A stretch of DNA of 64,000 nt from Colius striatus (taxonomy: Eukaryota; Chordata; Aves; Coliiformes; Coliidae). The DNA lies in assembly GCF_028858725.1 (NCBI RefSeq), contig NC_084772.1:17833548-17897547 (forward strand). Reading direction: 5' to 3'. The first letter of the stretch is position 1. Every line of letters begins with the position of its first letter. A program made the position numbers and the translations under genes. The notes under the pieces were generated by a model that did not search any database, was not told where the DNA came from, and saw nothing but the letters and a program-made list of their open reading frames with translations. Positions 40,201-52,850 of this stretch are shown in pieces.

Positions 40201-43200
40201 GAAACAAATGAGTGATAGTAGCTATAACTTCTAAATTAATTCTTGCAGATCAGGCTAAATGAAGAAACTATCCAAGATGTGGTACAGGCAGCTGATCTCC
40301 TGCTGCTTACAGACTTAAAAACTCTCTGCTGTGAGTTTTTAGAAGGTTGCATAGCTGCTGAGAACTGTATTGGTATTCGGGACTTTGCACTGCACTATTG
40401 TTTGCATCATGTTCACTACCTTGCCTCAGAGTATCTGGAAACTCACTTTCGAGATGTCAGCAGCACAGAGGAATTCTTGGAACTGACTCCTCAAAAACTG
40501 AAAGAAGTGCTCTCCATGGAAAAGCTCAATGTTGGAAATGAAAGATACGTCTTTGAAGCGGTGATTAGGTGGATTTCTCATGATTCAGAATCAAGAAAGG
40601 TCAGGACATCTGAATGTTTATGTTTTGAATGGGATCCAAAGTATTGTGTTGAATTTAATTGGTGGGAGCTTAAAATGGATACAGTTGTTTCTGGGCTAAC
40701 CTTGCTTTTATAGAGTTAGTTGAATTTTGGCTGAAATGCAAACAGCAGTGTTGCAGTAAAAGGGTGAAAGCTGATGTATCATCTGCTCTCTGTATTATTC
40801 AATAGATATTAAGGAAAGGATGTACTTTTTTGGAATTTGATAATGTAATCTAGTAGAGAGAGAAAGCAGGTGACACATTTGGAGTGGAACTTTGAAGACT
40901 GGATGCATTTCTTAATAACATGTTGTAGATGTTGTTGTTATTACTTCCAAATATCAAAAATACTCTGCACAGAAGCCATCTGTATGTACAAGTGCCTTAG
41001 TGCTGTTCTATGACTCTAGGAGGATTTTCTGGCAAATCTCTCTGTCTGTAGGTTCACATGAAGGATGTCATGTCAGCAGTGTGGGTTTCGGGCTTGGATG
41101 CCGGGTATTTACGTGAGCAGATGATGAGCGAACCACTGGTACGGGAGATTGTCAAGGAATGCAACAATATTCCCCTCACACCACCCCAGCAGGGAGAGGC
41201 AATGCTGGCCTCCTTCAAGCCCCGGGGCTACTCCGAGTGTATAGTCACTGTTGGTGGAGAAGAACGAGTGTAAGTATGAAGGGGCATCACAGGTCATCAC
41301 AGCTAGTGAAAATACAAGTGTGTAGAATTCATGACACATCTGAAAACAGAGTGTGGAGAGAATGCATGTGCTTGTTGGGCTCTGCCATTGGAGTTGGTCA
41401 GACACACCTAAAATACCTCTGTGAATGAATCAGCAATCAATAGTTACTTTGTGATGATTTTCTGACACACAACATGCAATAGAGCAGGACACGTTCTTTG
41501 TTTGCTAAGTTCTGGCTGGTTTGGTGTTTTTTAACTGAATGCGCTTTAGTCAATATAAGCACAGAAAGTTGGAGAAACACTGTTCTAATGATTTGACAGC
41601 TTCTAGTACAGATCTTAAAAATAATGAATGCATGCTTTAACTGGTTTGATTATAAGCTGGTTTGAGCTGTGGCTCAAAAAAAGTCATTATTGATGCATCT
41701 AAGATGCCAGGTGAAAATTCCTGTTCCACACAACAACCCCTTTCTTGTCTTGAGTACCCCCTGCAGTGGAGGGGAGGCCTTTGTCCTGTTTAAACAAGTG
41801 TAGCACACCTCTGTAAAGAGCAAATAGTAATAAAATACTGAAATGATATTTTGCACATGAGTTTGTGGATTGCTTTACTCAGACATTACTGATACTCCCT
41901 GTCAGTTCTCTTCAGTTTGTTCAAACTTCTTCCACAGAAAATGTTATGGGCAGATACAGTACGATTGAAGTGCATCTACAAAGAACTCAGTTTACACGTT
42001 TGTTTTGGGGCCTTTCTCCTTACTAGGGAAATGCCACGCTTCAGGAATGTATATTAGAACATGAACAAGTGAGCTTTGGACACAAGTTGTTAACAGTGAA
42101 CTCGTAAAACTCTGTCTTGTCTTTCTGTTTTTGTTTGTTCCCTCCCCACCCTGTGTTCAGATCACGGAAACCAACCTCAGTGATGCGGTGTATGTGTCCT
42201 CTTTATGATCCCAATAGACAGCTCTGGATTGAACTTGCTCCTATGAGTATTCCAAGGATCAATCATGGAGTATTGTCAGCAGGTAAAGGGGAACTTTGTA
42301 TTTGTAAAGTCAATATGATGAAAACTTACCAGTGCCTCAAAAGCTGAGATACAGCTTATAATCATATTTTTTTCTTCAAGATTGACTGCACTGGGGTTAT
42401 TTCATGCTTCCCCTTTGTCTGCCCAAAACGTTACTTGATTCTGTGAAAATCCCTGTCATCCGAGTGTCTTAAAGTCACAATTCCTGCAACAGTTTGTGGG
42501 AATCTGCTACGTCTGTCTCTCCAGGAGTATTTCATGTTTTAAGTAAATTCTAGTTGCTGCATCACTGAATATGTTGAAGAGTATCTGCAGGGGTAGGTTT
42601 GAGTCCAGACAGAAGTATGTGCTTTACCTTCCCTGGTCCAGAGTTTGACCTGTGGTGACTGGTCTGAATCTCTTAGTGAATTCCAGGATACAGCTCACTA
42701 TTCACATTATCTTGCTCAGTGTACAGGTGTGAGTCCTCTTTTTAAGATGCTGTTATATTTTGTTTTACAGAGGGATTTTTATTTGTGCTTGGTGGTCAGG
42801 ATGAAAACAAGGGCACACTAAGCTCTGGAGAGAAATACGATCCAGACACGAATTCCTGGAGTTCCTTACCACCAATGAATGAGGCAAGATCACTATCTAA
42901 CTGTGGGGATTTAAGTTTTTACTTTGGCAAAGTGTTCCTTTTCTTCTGCAAAATTTTATTCTGCATCTCCAGTCACTTGCATCTTACACACTCAAAGTCA
43001 TACTACAGACTGACTTCTGTTTATATCCTGTTGTTATGCTTGTGGTCTGACACTGGCTACTGGATCTGGAAAAAACTAAACAGTTAGTGAAGAGCTAGCT
43101 GTAAAGATGAACTACAAGTTTCAGGAATTGCATAATGAATCAGTCATAGTGTACTTAACCTTCTGTGTATACTGGCCTTCTAAAAGAAGAGAACTCTTAT

Positions 43201-46200
43201 ATGGACAAAGAGATGGAAGTGTGCGGAAAAGATGGACAAAGGACTGGCCAACACACAGAACTTGGCTTGCACAGACGTATTTAGGTTTGGTTTGAGTTAA
43301 TGCTTCCTTCTTCATGTTTGCATTCCAACAGAAAGTAACAGTTTATTTGTAAACATATTTCCTTGATGCACCCCTTTTTAATCTCCTTAAATCAGCGTAG
43401 GATGTTTATTAATAATTTGTTGTTTGCCACAGGATTGTCCTCATTACAGCCTCTGGTTAGCAAAGGCCTGTAGTTTTGGGCATATTTGCTGTTACCACGT
43501 TACTAATAAGTTTCCTGCTTACTATGAGTAAGACTTGATGATACATTATGTTTCCTGTGGAACATGAGGGTAGCTGTGGTCCTACATACAAAATAGAGCA
43601 GCTACCTTTTTAACAGATAATGGGTCCAGGTTTTGCTGATGTACAGATCTGAAAGCAACAGCTCCATTGTGGAGACCACTACAATGTGATCTGGAATATG
43701 GCCAACCTCAGTTCTTACATTTCTGTGTGGTCTCTCTTGGCTTTTGCTGCTCTGTCTTTTTTGAATACCCTTAGTTTTGTTTAGTTGAATAGATTTATAA
43801 TCTTACTCTGGGGTTTAGGACTTCATTTCAAAATCAAACCAAACCAAACCCAGACATAATACCAATATCACTTTGCAGACAGATCTGCTGAACAAAAGAT
43901 TTTGATGTACTCACAGTGGCAGTTATGTTTGACAGTGTTGGCTTTGTTGATGTTCCTTAGGCACGACATAATTTTGGTGTGGTAGAGATTGATGGAATTC
44001 TATACATTCTGGGAGGTGAGGATGGTGAAAGGGAGCTAATCTCTATGGAGAGCTATGATATTTATAGCCGGACCTGGACCAAGCAGCCAGACTTGACCAT
44101 GGTTAGAAAGGTAAGAACTATACCCTACATTATTGCATTACTTCCTGCCAACATAGATAGATAGATAGAGGTTTGTATATTTCAACCTGTTACTTCCAGT
44201 AGAAGTTGTAACAGTCTCAAAATGAAGAGAGGGAAAGCAGCTTCTTTATTTATGTACCAAACAGAAACTGTGGCTCAGCGTTTTTATTCACGGCAGCCCA
44301 AATGCAGACAAGTGTGTATGTGTATAGAGTTAGTTTTGAGCTCTCAATGCTTTGCATTGTATGTAGTTTTAGATGAACTTTTTCTTTTTCTCCATCAGAT
44401 TGGCTGCTATGCAGCTATGAAGAAGAAAATCTATGCAATGGGTGGAGGCTCCTATGGCAAACTGTTTGAATCTGTTGAGTGTTACGATCCCAGGACTCAG
44501 CAGTGGACAGCAATCTGTCCTCTGAAAGAGAGAAGGTGAGTGAAAACAGAAGGGGAGATCTAGATTACTGTTTATGACCTTTTTTTAACACTGATATTAG
44601 CAAGTTGTCTTTTCTCAAATCCTGAAGATGGTTGTATGAATTTCACTATGGCTTCCTGAATCAGTGGCTCGTAGTTAACACATGGCTGAGAAAAGATAAG
44701 CATCCAAGCAACAAATGTGAATTCTACAGGAATACACTGCTGGTGTTACAGTAAATACTAACCTGATGCAAAATGAAAACCAGAAATAGTACTTAAATTG
44801 GAACTTTTGATTTTTACCAGATATAAATACTTTGTTTTGGGTTTTTGCAGGGTCTGAATTAAGTGCTTATGAGTCAAATTAGTGACTCATCTAACCTGGT
44901 TGAACATACAATGGAGGGGTGTCTATATTGTATTTTGAATTAGGCAGAGTTCAGAAAGAGATATGAAAAGGTTTTGTGTTGCATTTTTTGAAATTTATTT
45001 TCTTCTTTGTGTTCTCAGATTTGGGGCAGTGGCCTGTGGAGTTGCCTCTGAGCTTTATGTATTTGGCGGGGTCAGGAGTCGTGATGACAGCCAAGCCAGT
45101 GAGATGGTGACGTGCAAATCTGAATTTTATCACGATGAGTTTAAAAGGTAACTTATTGCAGCTATAAACATAGAAGATGTGTGCCTTACTTGCCTGTCAA
45201 TTCCCCCCTCCCTTGCTCCAGCACTTCAAAGCGTATGACATCTATCCCATGCATCCAAGATAGCTGTTAACAAATGCCCATCTACTCCAGTGGCTTGTTC
45301 CTCTGAGATGCCACCCTTAAAGCCCTGGGCCACCATATCAGGCTTGAGTGCCCCTGAACAGGAGAAAGACCTTGATTGTACAAGTGATGTGGCTGGTCCT
45401 TCCCCTGCACCTTGCCACTTCACAAGTGCAGTGCACTGCTGCCCATACCCATGGCTCCTACTGAGTACTTGTGGAGGAGTGTAGGTATGTATTTACGTAT
45501 TTGTAAACATTAGTAAGGTCACCTCTCAGTCTCCTCCAAGCTAAAGAGCTCCAGCTCTCTCAGCCTTTCATCACAAGGCTGATGTGATGAATCACAAGAC
45601 CACTCCCTTCATCATCTTTGTTCACCTGCACTGAACTCTCTCTAGCAGCTCCCTGTCCTTCTGGAACTGAGGGGCCCAGAACTGTGCACAATATTCCAGC
45701 TGTGGTCTCAGGAGGGCAGAGTAGAGAGGGAGAAGAACCTCTCTCAACCCACTAACCTTATTCTTCAGTCATAACTGGCAAGCTTCACCTCCTACAGTGT
45801 TATTGGCTTTCTTGGTTTTTTAATATAGGTATAAATTGGATGCTTCTCTCTTTTTATAAACTAAATTGATATAAAACTTTGTGGTCAGATGTTCCAAGGC
45901 TTGTTGACGGTGAAGGAGATGAATATATCTGTGTTACAAGTGAAGACTGATTTATGATATGACCTGTATAAAAAGCACACAGAAATAGAATAGTGGATGT
46001 AAGTTGATTATCTAATTTTCTTTCAAGATGTAGATAGAAAGAGGCTTCAATTTCTGTATGAAGAGGTCTTCTGTGTCATTCCAAGTGATATCCAAACTAG
46101 CTATAATCAAATGAAGCTGGAAGCAGACAGATAAGAAAAGCTATTGCTGCTGATGCTCTGTAGTATTTTCTAGCCCTATGTGGGAGTGTGGGAAAATCCT

Positions 46201-49200
46201 AAAAGGTGAATAACCTTTTGGCAAGAGGCCTTTGAAAGGGAAAGAATTCTGGAAAGAGGTGTTTCTGTATCTCCTGCTTCCTATTTTTAGTTGATTTGCC
46301 TCAAATATTTCCAGACTGATTCTGTTTTTCAAAAGATGGTATACAATAGCTCACAATTCCTCATCGGTGACTGTAAACGTTTCACTCGTTGATATAGATT
46401 GAACTTTCATCAAGTAGAGCTTGAAAAATCTGTATCCCAGCCTAGGTGCTGCAGGTGGGTCCTTGGTGCCACCTGCTGACTGCTGCACAGATGCCTGCTC
46501 AGCATTGTTTCTAATGCCTGTACTTGTCTTTGCTTGGTGACATCACAGAGGTGCTACAGGATTCGTGTAAAATGATGATAAAAATCCAGTTGCTTCAGGT
46601 CTTGTTCTAGAACCCTGTCTGCTGTGTGAGTGGAGGGAGGACTGTGCTGGCCCAGAGGAAGGAGGGGCAGCAGCAAGTATTCTGAGCCTGGAGCTGCTGG
46701 AGGAAGCTGCTGGGAGAGTCAGCCTTTGCCTTTCTGCTCTGCCGCTGCACAGAATTTGAGCTTAGAAACCGAAGTCAGCATCAGTTTGTGCTTGCACTGC
46801 AGGCAGCTCACAGGTGCTGCTTTATCCCATGGAAACGGAGGCACAGCCCAGACTGGGGTGACTTGGCTGTTTGTCAGCAGCCAGTGCTGACAGCAGTTTG
46901 TGCTCCCTGCCTTTGCAAAGCTACCGGTTCCAGCCTCTGGAGACAGAAGGGACTGACTGGCCAGGAGAGGGTGCAGTCTTGCTGTGTTATGTTCTACACT
47001 CCAGCAGTGCCCTGGCAGCACTTTGGGGGACAGACACCTCTCACTGACGCTGTGGCAGCAACTGAGACCCTGAGCACTTGTGCCTACAGGAGGAAGAGAG
47101 AAGGCAGATACAAAGGGACTTGCAAAAAAATACAGTTAGCCAATATTTCTGCCTGCCAAATACTGAGTCAAAAACAGTTTGTTGTCTGGTATTCCTCTTT
47201 GAAGTAAAATTCCATTTGAAAAGTTATCATCATTTCATTGTAATACTGTGTAACAAGTACCAAATGAGGGCAAGCTGACTCTGGAAAGCATGAGGGTATT
47301 ATTTCCTGGGCTGATTCAGAAAGAGCAGAAAAGACTACTAGATCACAATATTCTGAGTGAAAGATGAAGGCTTAAATAATATGCTTCTCTTGGGTATTTA
47401 GTAGAAGGCTTTTAATACTTATGTGTGTGTTTGATTAGTTAAGCAATTGCACTTGCACCAGGTGTTGAACGCTCTGCTGTGCATCATTGCTTAAGAGTAA
47501 AACGTAAGTGATGCTGTAGACTTTACCACAGATGGATGATATCTCTCTCAGTTCCTTAATGCATAGTGACATATGCAAAGGCTGATTCTTCATCTTAAAC
47601 ATTGTGCAGTTCCTATATCATGATTAATCTATAACTAAAAAGTGCATTTACTTCCTCGGCAACAGTTTCTGAAACAAAAGTAATTGGTCCTCTTCAAACC
47701 AGCTGCTTCAAAAAGTCATTGTGAGGGATACACACACCTTCAAACTTCACAACATATGTTCTTTTTGTAGTTACAGTGAAGGAATAACATTGGAACTCTC
47801 AGGGCTGAAATGTGCCATTGACAGCCTATGTGTTTATTATTGACAGAAGTCCAGAAGCGTCGAGTTAAGGCGCATTTATGGAAAGGAGGATGTTTGCAAG
47901 TTCACTTAGCAGCAGTGGGTCAAAAGCATGGGCTATAAACTCTAGCAGTCTCAAACCAAAATGCATAGTGGTTTTTTTTAATAGCCACATCTCTGTATTG
48001 CACACTTCATAATGAGCTACAGACTTTTCAGCTGGTTTTAAGTGTGTGCATCATGTTCTCTTTCTTTTCAAATGGAAAGAATTTTTTGTCCTGTGAGTTC
48101 AGCTGTCAGATGTGGTTGATTTACAGTGATGTGCAGCAATGCATATGTGTGATCTGCATCACTTTTCATGTGTCCCTCAGCTCTCATTACCTGAGAGCAC
48201 AGGGTTTAACATCATCCTGGGCATCCAGCATCCATGAGGGACTGAGTTATGGGTTTAACTTAATGTATATGTCTGTGTACTCACAGCAGTATTTAAACAT
48301 ATTAATTCATATATACTGGCATAATTCTGCCTTGAATTAGATTAATGAACTGGAGCTTTTGTTTAATATTGCTTACTTTGACAGTAACTGACTCCAGAGT
48401 AACTCACAGTGTACAGTCTTTCAAAATTGTTATTGTTAACCATGACAGAGTTCCCTACAGGCTGGGAATATGCTGAGGTCTTCACATGAGGGGGAAAAAA
48501 AAGCATTGAGACTCCTGTTAAGCTCTGCTGTATAAACAAGTAATAAAATAAATGAAGTGAGACAGAATGGTAGCATATACATAAAGTGTGGACAGGATGA
48601 TGAAGAAAATCATTCTCATATTTGAAGTACTTCTGTAACAGAGAGTTTTGAGTTCCTCAGTGTTTTGTCAGCCTGTCTTCAGAGTCATGGGTGTGAGTGA
48701 AGGTACATGAACCAAGGAGAGAAAATATATATGTCAGTCTGCAGGGCTTTTCAGGGTGTAGTCTCTTTTCAAAGGCTATAGATGGAGCTTTGTGTAGATT
48801 GCATCCTGTTGTGTTTTTTAGCTTGATCTCCATAAAAATAAAAAGCTTTTCCAAAATGTGTAAGTGGGAGCTGGATATGTAAGGGAATCCTTCACTCACT
48901 GATCCAGTGGTGGTCTACTCCATAAAAAGCAGGGGATCTTAACTGCATATTAATGACCTTGATGTCTTTCTATTAGAGTTCATAATTTGTAATCCTTCTC
49001 TTTGCACCATGCAGATGTGTGAAGAATTGGCTGATGTCTGTGCACACTCTGGGTTGTTTTTAACTTTTCAGTGTGGATGTTTGGAAATTTTTAATAGAGC
49101 ACAATTTGGCTTTAGGATTCTTTGCAGGAGCTGCTGGTGGAGCTCTCTGTCCCTGAGCGTGCTCAGAGAAAAGAGATCCTCTACACTGATTCAGAAACTC

Positions 49201-52200
49201 AGCAAAACACCTTTCACCATATTTCAAAGTCTGCAGATATTGAGGGGGATAAAAGAGAGAGGTACTTGTTGAGAGCAACACTTGGCAAAAATTCCTTACA
49301 GATATCATTTTTTGCTCCTGGAACATACAGGAACTGCTTTCAGCAGTATGTAAGTAGTAAACTAAATCATCTTGTAGCATAGTTTGTGTAATTAGGAATG
49401 TTCTCCCGTTCAGTGTGCAGGTATTTCATTAGAAGAAGATGCTTATGCAAATGTAATGAGGAAACTAACTGGCTGGCTGATGGCACTGTCAGATGAGAGG
49501 AACACACAGAAGATTTTCATTGATTTGTAGGCCTCCTTTCACAGCTGGTGTGAAGTTGAGGTGACATGTCTGGAATTTGTTGATTCTATATCGGATCTTT
49601 CTTTACTTCCCACTTGGAAAATACAACAGCTACTATTCTGTTACCATCCAACTTGTTAATTGCAACGGTGTGGATGGATTATTTTGTTTATATCACTTTA
49701 AGACTGAAAAAAAAAATCAGGATTCCTTCCCCTGAAAGCACATTTCAGTTTCAGAGCAGTCATTTCTGCCTGTGGTTAGAGGTACATGCCTCCCCTCCTG
49801 CTACTCTCTGATTCCATCCAAGTGGAGCCATCCCAGGGAAATACACAAGAGTTATGTTCCAAGGAGTGTTTTCAAATTCCTGAAGACTGTGAATTTTTTT
49901 GTGGTGGTGTTTTTTCCATACTGTTCAAACAGCAGGCACAACCCACATGAAGCTGGAGCTTAGTCAAATTCTGATGAAATGTGACCCTTTGCCCTTCCTG
50001 TCTTTGTTCCTTCCTAGTTTTAACTGCTAAAGCTGCTGTAACCATTCCTGAAAAGTTGTGCCTGTTTTTTAAAGCACAGGCATTGAGAAAGGCTGAGAAT
50101 GAATTTTCACAAGCAACTACAGATACTTGAATGCCGTCCTAATGTATTGATGTGCAGTAGGAACATGCTTGGAGTCTCACACTGCTGTTGGGGGGAGGTC
50201 AACAAGGTGAAAAAGCAATGGCAATCTTCTTCCTGCACTTTTCTGCCATTTACACAGTTTTTGCAATTCTAGGTAACTTCATGCTAAAAAGCAGTGAAAA
50301 TACTGACTGTGTCCTCTTCCCCTGTCATGAAAGGAAGCTAATCAAATGTGGTGAAAGGTGTTCTGCTCTGTAACACATCTTTTGAATCAATGTAGAAGAC
50401 TTTTGCTTTTCTATTCTCAGTTCATCTGTCGTCCTCTGTGACAGCTACAAACCATTCCCTTGCTTTCTGCAGAATCTTAATCCTTCAGTGTACACCACAG
50501 ACAAAATAATGGACAGATGATCCTTTATTTGGCCTTTGAAAATTGATCTCTCTCCCCAAGATAATTGATATGTAGCAACCTCTTCTTCCATGCCAGAAGG
50601 GAGGCTTACTTCTGAATCATCAGTTAAGATAATGCAGACTTTTCAAAGGTCAGCAGTATCCCTGCAAATATTTCCCATCTTTCTCCCTCAAATTATACAG
50701 GGTATGGTCATGAAAATCCAGGGGATGTTTTTCAAGGGTTTTTCAGACTTTCTTGTTCTCTGTAATTTATTTAATACAAGATCCAGGAGCAGTCACCTGA
50801 AACAGCCCTGACGGATTTGTCCTCAGGGTCTATGAATAGGAACTGTGACAGCATCTGCAAAAGTGCAGCAGTATTTTGTAGAAATTTTTGCATCAGAGCC
50901 ATAGAGAGAATGCTGACAATTGTAGATAAATGGTACATCCTTAAAAGCCAGTGTCCCACCTGGGTGATAGGTGTGTGCTCATTGGCTTCCAAAGGCTTCA
51001 ACGTGGAAAACCGCTTTTCACTTGGTAGAAAGATCAGGCTGTGACAGTGCTGCAATGAGAGTATCCTCAAAGGGAGCACAGGGGATTTGTAAGATTATAG
51101 TAGAAAGGGATAGAAAAGAGCCTAATATGTAATCAGGAGGGTCTGTCTCAATTCCAGGTAGCAGACATTTCTTTCTTTTACCAAAATCCCTTATCATCTT
51201 GATTTCCAGTCTTCTGTCCCTTGTTTAAACTTAAACCTTGTCAAGTGCTGTGTTCTTCTTACTGAACTGAACATTTCCTGTGGCTGTTAAAGTGCAATTA
51301 AAGAAGTTTGGGGGGAAGGCACCTCTTAATAACCAGGCCTTGCTATATAGCAATTTATTTTCTCTGCTACAGACTTTTAAGACTTAATATGCTTTTATGC
51401 CTTTACTGATTTCAAGATAGAACTGCCTGAATTTTTCTCTGTAGGGAAGATTGATTGGCATGTCTGTTTCAGGAGACACTCTCTTATTATTCTGTTCTCT
51501 TCCAAAAGGTCACTGGGTGACTGCAAGAAGATTTTATTCCAGATAGGTGACACAGATGAGTGGAGCAATTCTGAAATAAAATAGCTTCAGGATAAAGTAT
51601 CCCAAGCTTCCCAAACAGCAGCAGCAGCAATTGCTTTTCCTGTCTGAGAAGAGCCAAGATTGCCTTGACCTAGACAATATTCCCAACAGCTTTTACATAA
51701 CAATTTAACTTGTACACTCTGCTTATGATTCAAAGATCACAGCTGCAGAAAGAACCTGGAATTCTTCTAATGTGCTCAATAAAAATTGCATACCCCTTTT
51801 TTTCATTACTGTTTTCACAGGTGGATTTATCTGAATGACCAGAACCTATGTATCCCAACTAGTTCCTCCTTTGTGTATGGAGCTGTTCCTATTGGAGCCA
51901 GCATATATGTGATTGGAGATCTTGATACAGGTCAGAATTAGAACTAATCAGCTCCTGTTACCTGGCTTCTTCCAGTCTTTTAAGTATGTGGCACTAATGA
52001 GAATGAATGTTTTTTAGAACAAAAGTCTGGGATTATGTTCTGTTAAGTTACTGTTGTCTTCAGGGAAATTTATGCTGCACATACAGAAATGTACAGGTTG
52101 GCTTTGTATGTTGGAGCTTTTCAGAAACAAATCCAGTATTCTAAGCATTTGGTTGATCAGGAGTTAGACAATCAGAAGAGATCAACACTTATGAGTGTGT

Positions 52201-52850
52201 TACTGTATTTATCCAAATACAAGCAAACAATGTCAGTGCCTGAGGTGGCTTCTCCCACCTTTGCAGCACTGCATTTTGGGGACATAGTACAGTGGTTCAT
52301 ATGGATGTGGTAGTGGGTCTTGTCTCCAAATTCCAAATAAAGAATGGTATACTAACAAATGTGTTCAACACTCAGCTTCCAGCATCTGGCGACATACTGC
52401 AAAGGCCATTTGGAAGACTACGTGCTTTCACGGCCATGTATATGTATATGAGAGTGTAATGGGGCTTTCTACAGAACAGGAAAGAGCAGAACTCCAAATG
52501 TGGTGGGTTTAAGTAGATAAACATCAGAGTAGTTTGCTCGTGACAATCATTTCAGCCGTACGCTTTGTGTCTGTTCACCTCTTTGCCTCGTTAGAAGTTG
52601 AAGGCGGTTGTAACTGCAGCCCGCTTTCAGCACTGTCTCTGGTGTTTTTGGTGCATGTCTGCATTCAGGTACCAATTACGACTACGTTAGAGAATTTAAG
52701 AGGAGCACGGGGACGTGGCAGCGCACGAAGCCGCTCTTCCCGTCGGACCTGCGGCGCACGGGCTGCGCGGCGCTGCGCATCGCCAACTGCAAACTGTTCC
52801 GCCTGCAGCTGCAGCAAGGACTGTTCCGCATCCGCGTCCCTTCCCCGTGA
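25089..52850 (+). CDS. GAN: Gigaxonin, BTB-BACK-Kelch adaptor, 11 coding exons (whole gene span, start to stop)
   Basis: Substrate adaptor of a CUL3-RING ubiquitin ligase in the cytoplasm; it promotes turnover of intermediate-filament proteins (neurofilaments, vimentin) and other partners, and its loss in humans causes giant axonal neuropathy. Coding exons: 25089-25255, 39288-39402, 40249-40599, 41052-41269, 42161-42282, 42771-42883, 43961-44110, 44399-44535, 45019-45147, 51821-51930, 52669-52850. They sum to 1794 nt, 597 residues plus TGA, the same as human. BTB domain is about residues 30-130, BACK about 134-236, then six Kelch blades from about 270 to 575. Blade GG doublets are visible ([34 protein letters not shown]); the last blade has GD instead (YVIGDLD), as in human. 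The C-terminus ends FRIRVPSP. Introns are GT-AG except intron 6 (GC-AG). Paralogous KLHL genes are excluded by near-complete identity to gigaxonin throughout. Confidence 0.98.
37329..38000 (-). mobile_element. CR1 LINE fragment with 3' end, GAN intron 1
   Basis: Starts on the + strand with AATCATAGAATCAT, the reverse complement of the CR1 tail repeat, followed by GGTTGGAAAAGATC and GAGTCCAACC of the 3' end. Further along, the minus strand encodes degraded CR1 ORF2 pieces such as [19 protein letters not shown] and [20 protein letters not shown] in broken frames. A 5'-truncated, long-inactive copy. Confidence 0.93.
39249..39287 (+). promoter_or_regulatory. Long polypyrimidine tract and acceptor of GAN exon 2
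   Basis: After the last purine pair, nearly 35 bases are C or T, including a T13 run, ending CTTCTCAG at the exon 2 boundary. This strong acceptor suits recognition of a 115 bp exon after a 14 kb intron. The T run is length-unstable in principle. Confidence 0.75.
39288..39402 (+). CDS. GAN: GAN coding exon 2
   Basis: Encodes [20 protein letters not shown], then [18 protein letters not shown], the centre of the BTB fold. Human has MVM where this has DIM. Donor GTATGG, ends in phase 0. The intron to 40248 has nothing recognised. Confidence 0.97.
40249..40599 (+). CDS. GAN: GAN coding exon 3
   Basis: The largest coding exon, 117 codons, phase 0 at both ends. Encodes the end of the BTB ([38 protein letters not shown]) and most of the BACK domain ([39 protein letters not shown]). 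Donor GTCAGG. Confidence 0.98.
41052..41269 (+). CDS. GAN: GAN coding exon 4
   Basis: Encodes the end of BACK ([30 protein letters not shown]) and the linker into the first Kelch blade ([19 protein letters not shown]). Donor GTAAGT, leaves in phase 2. The intron to 42160 contains nothing recognised. Confidence 0.97.
42161..42282 (+). CDS. GAN: GAN coding exon 5
   Basis: Encodes [20 protein letters not shown] and [20 protein letters not shown], the first Kelch blade. Donor GTAAAG, ends in phase 1. Confidence 0.97.
42771..42883 (+). CDS. GAN: GAN coding exon 6
   Basis: Encodes [20 protein letters not shown], then [18 protein letters not shown]. The exon must end at 42883 because the next conserved residues, ARHNFG, come from the exon at 43961; the intron therefore starts with GC (GAG followed by GCAAGA). 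Phase 0 at the end. Confidence 0.95.
42884..43960 (+). other. GAN intron 6, a GC-AG intron
   Basis: 1077 bp intron beginning GCAAGA and ending TCCTTAG. The donor otherwise fits the GC-donor consensus (AG before, GCAAG after). No GT position nearby gives a phase-compatible join. Confidence 0.9.
43961..44110 (+). CDS. GAN: GAN coding exon 7
   Basis: Encodes [40 protein letters not shown] and [10 protein letters not shown], a full Kelch blade. Phase 0 at both ends, donor GTAAGA. A short ATAG tandem repeat lies in the next intron at 44153-44169. Confidence 0.98.
44399..44535 (+). CDS. GAN: GAN coding exon 8
   Basis: Encodes [40 protein letters not shown] and PLKER, identical to the human protein over this stretch as far as I recall. 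Donor GTGAGT, leaves in phase 2. Confidence 0.98.
45019..45147 (+). CDS. GAN: GAN coding exon 9
   Basis: Encodes [20 protein letters not shown], then [20 protein letters not shown] and FK. Acceptor TCTCAG, donor GTAACT, leaves in phase 2. Confidence 0.97.
45148..51820 (+). other. GAN intron 9 (6.7 kb)
   Basis: Second-largest intron, phase 2. Contains a CR1 remnant at 45486-45815. A moderately GC-rich patch at 46440-47110 keeps several overlapping frames open on both strands, none recognisable. The rest is AT-rich and featureless to my reading. Confidence 0.8.
45486..45815 (-). mobile_element. CR1 LINE fragment in GAN intron 9
   Basis: The + strand shows the reverse complement of degraded CR1 ORF2: ATTTGTAAACATTAGTAAGG, CTCAGTCTCCTCC, CAGCAGCTCCCTGTCCTTCT and GGAACTGAGGGGCCCAGAAC, closely parallel to the copies at 9712 and 58353. 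It lacks the CR1 3' end, breaking off near the same ORF2 position as the copy at 9712. Confidence 0.9.
51821..51930 (+). CDS. GAN: GAN coding exon 10
   Basis: Encodes [20 protein letters not shown], then [16 protein letters not shown], most of the last Kelch blade. Acceptor TTCACAG, donor GTCAGA, leaves in phase 1. The intron to 52668 has nothing recognised. Confidence 0.97.
52669..52850 (+). CDS. GAN: GAN coding exon 11 and stop
   Basis: Encodes [40 protein letters not shown] and [20 protein letters not shown], closing the propeller, then TGA at 52848-52850. Unlike the other internal exons it is very GC- and CpG-rich, with GC-ending codons almost throughout from about 52700 onward. Confidence 0.97.

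Noticed and set aside
46440-47110. GC-richer patch with frames on both strands in GAN intron 9
   Set aside because: No tail repeat, reverse-transcriptase motif or protein similarity that would make it an identifiable element.
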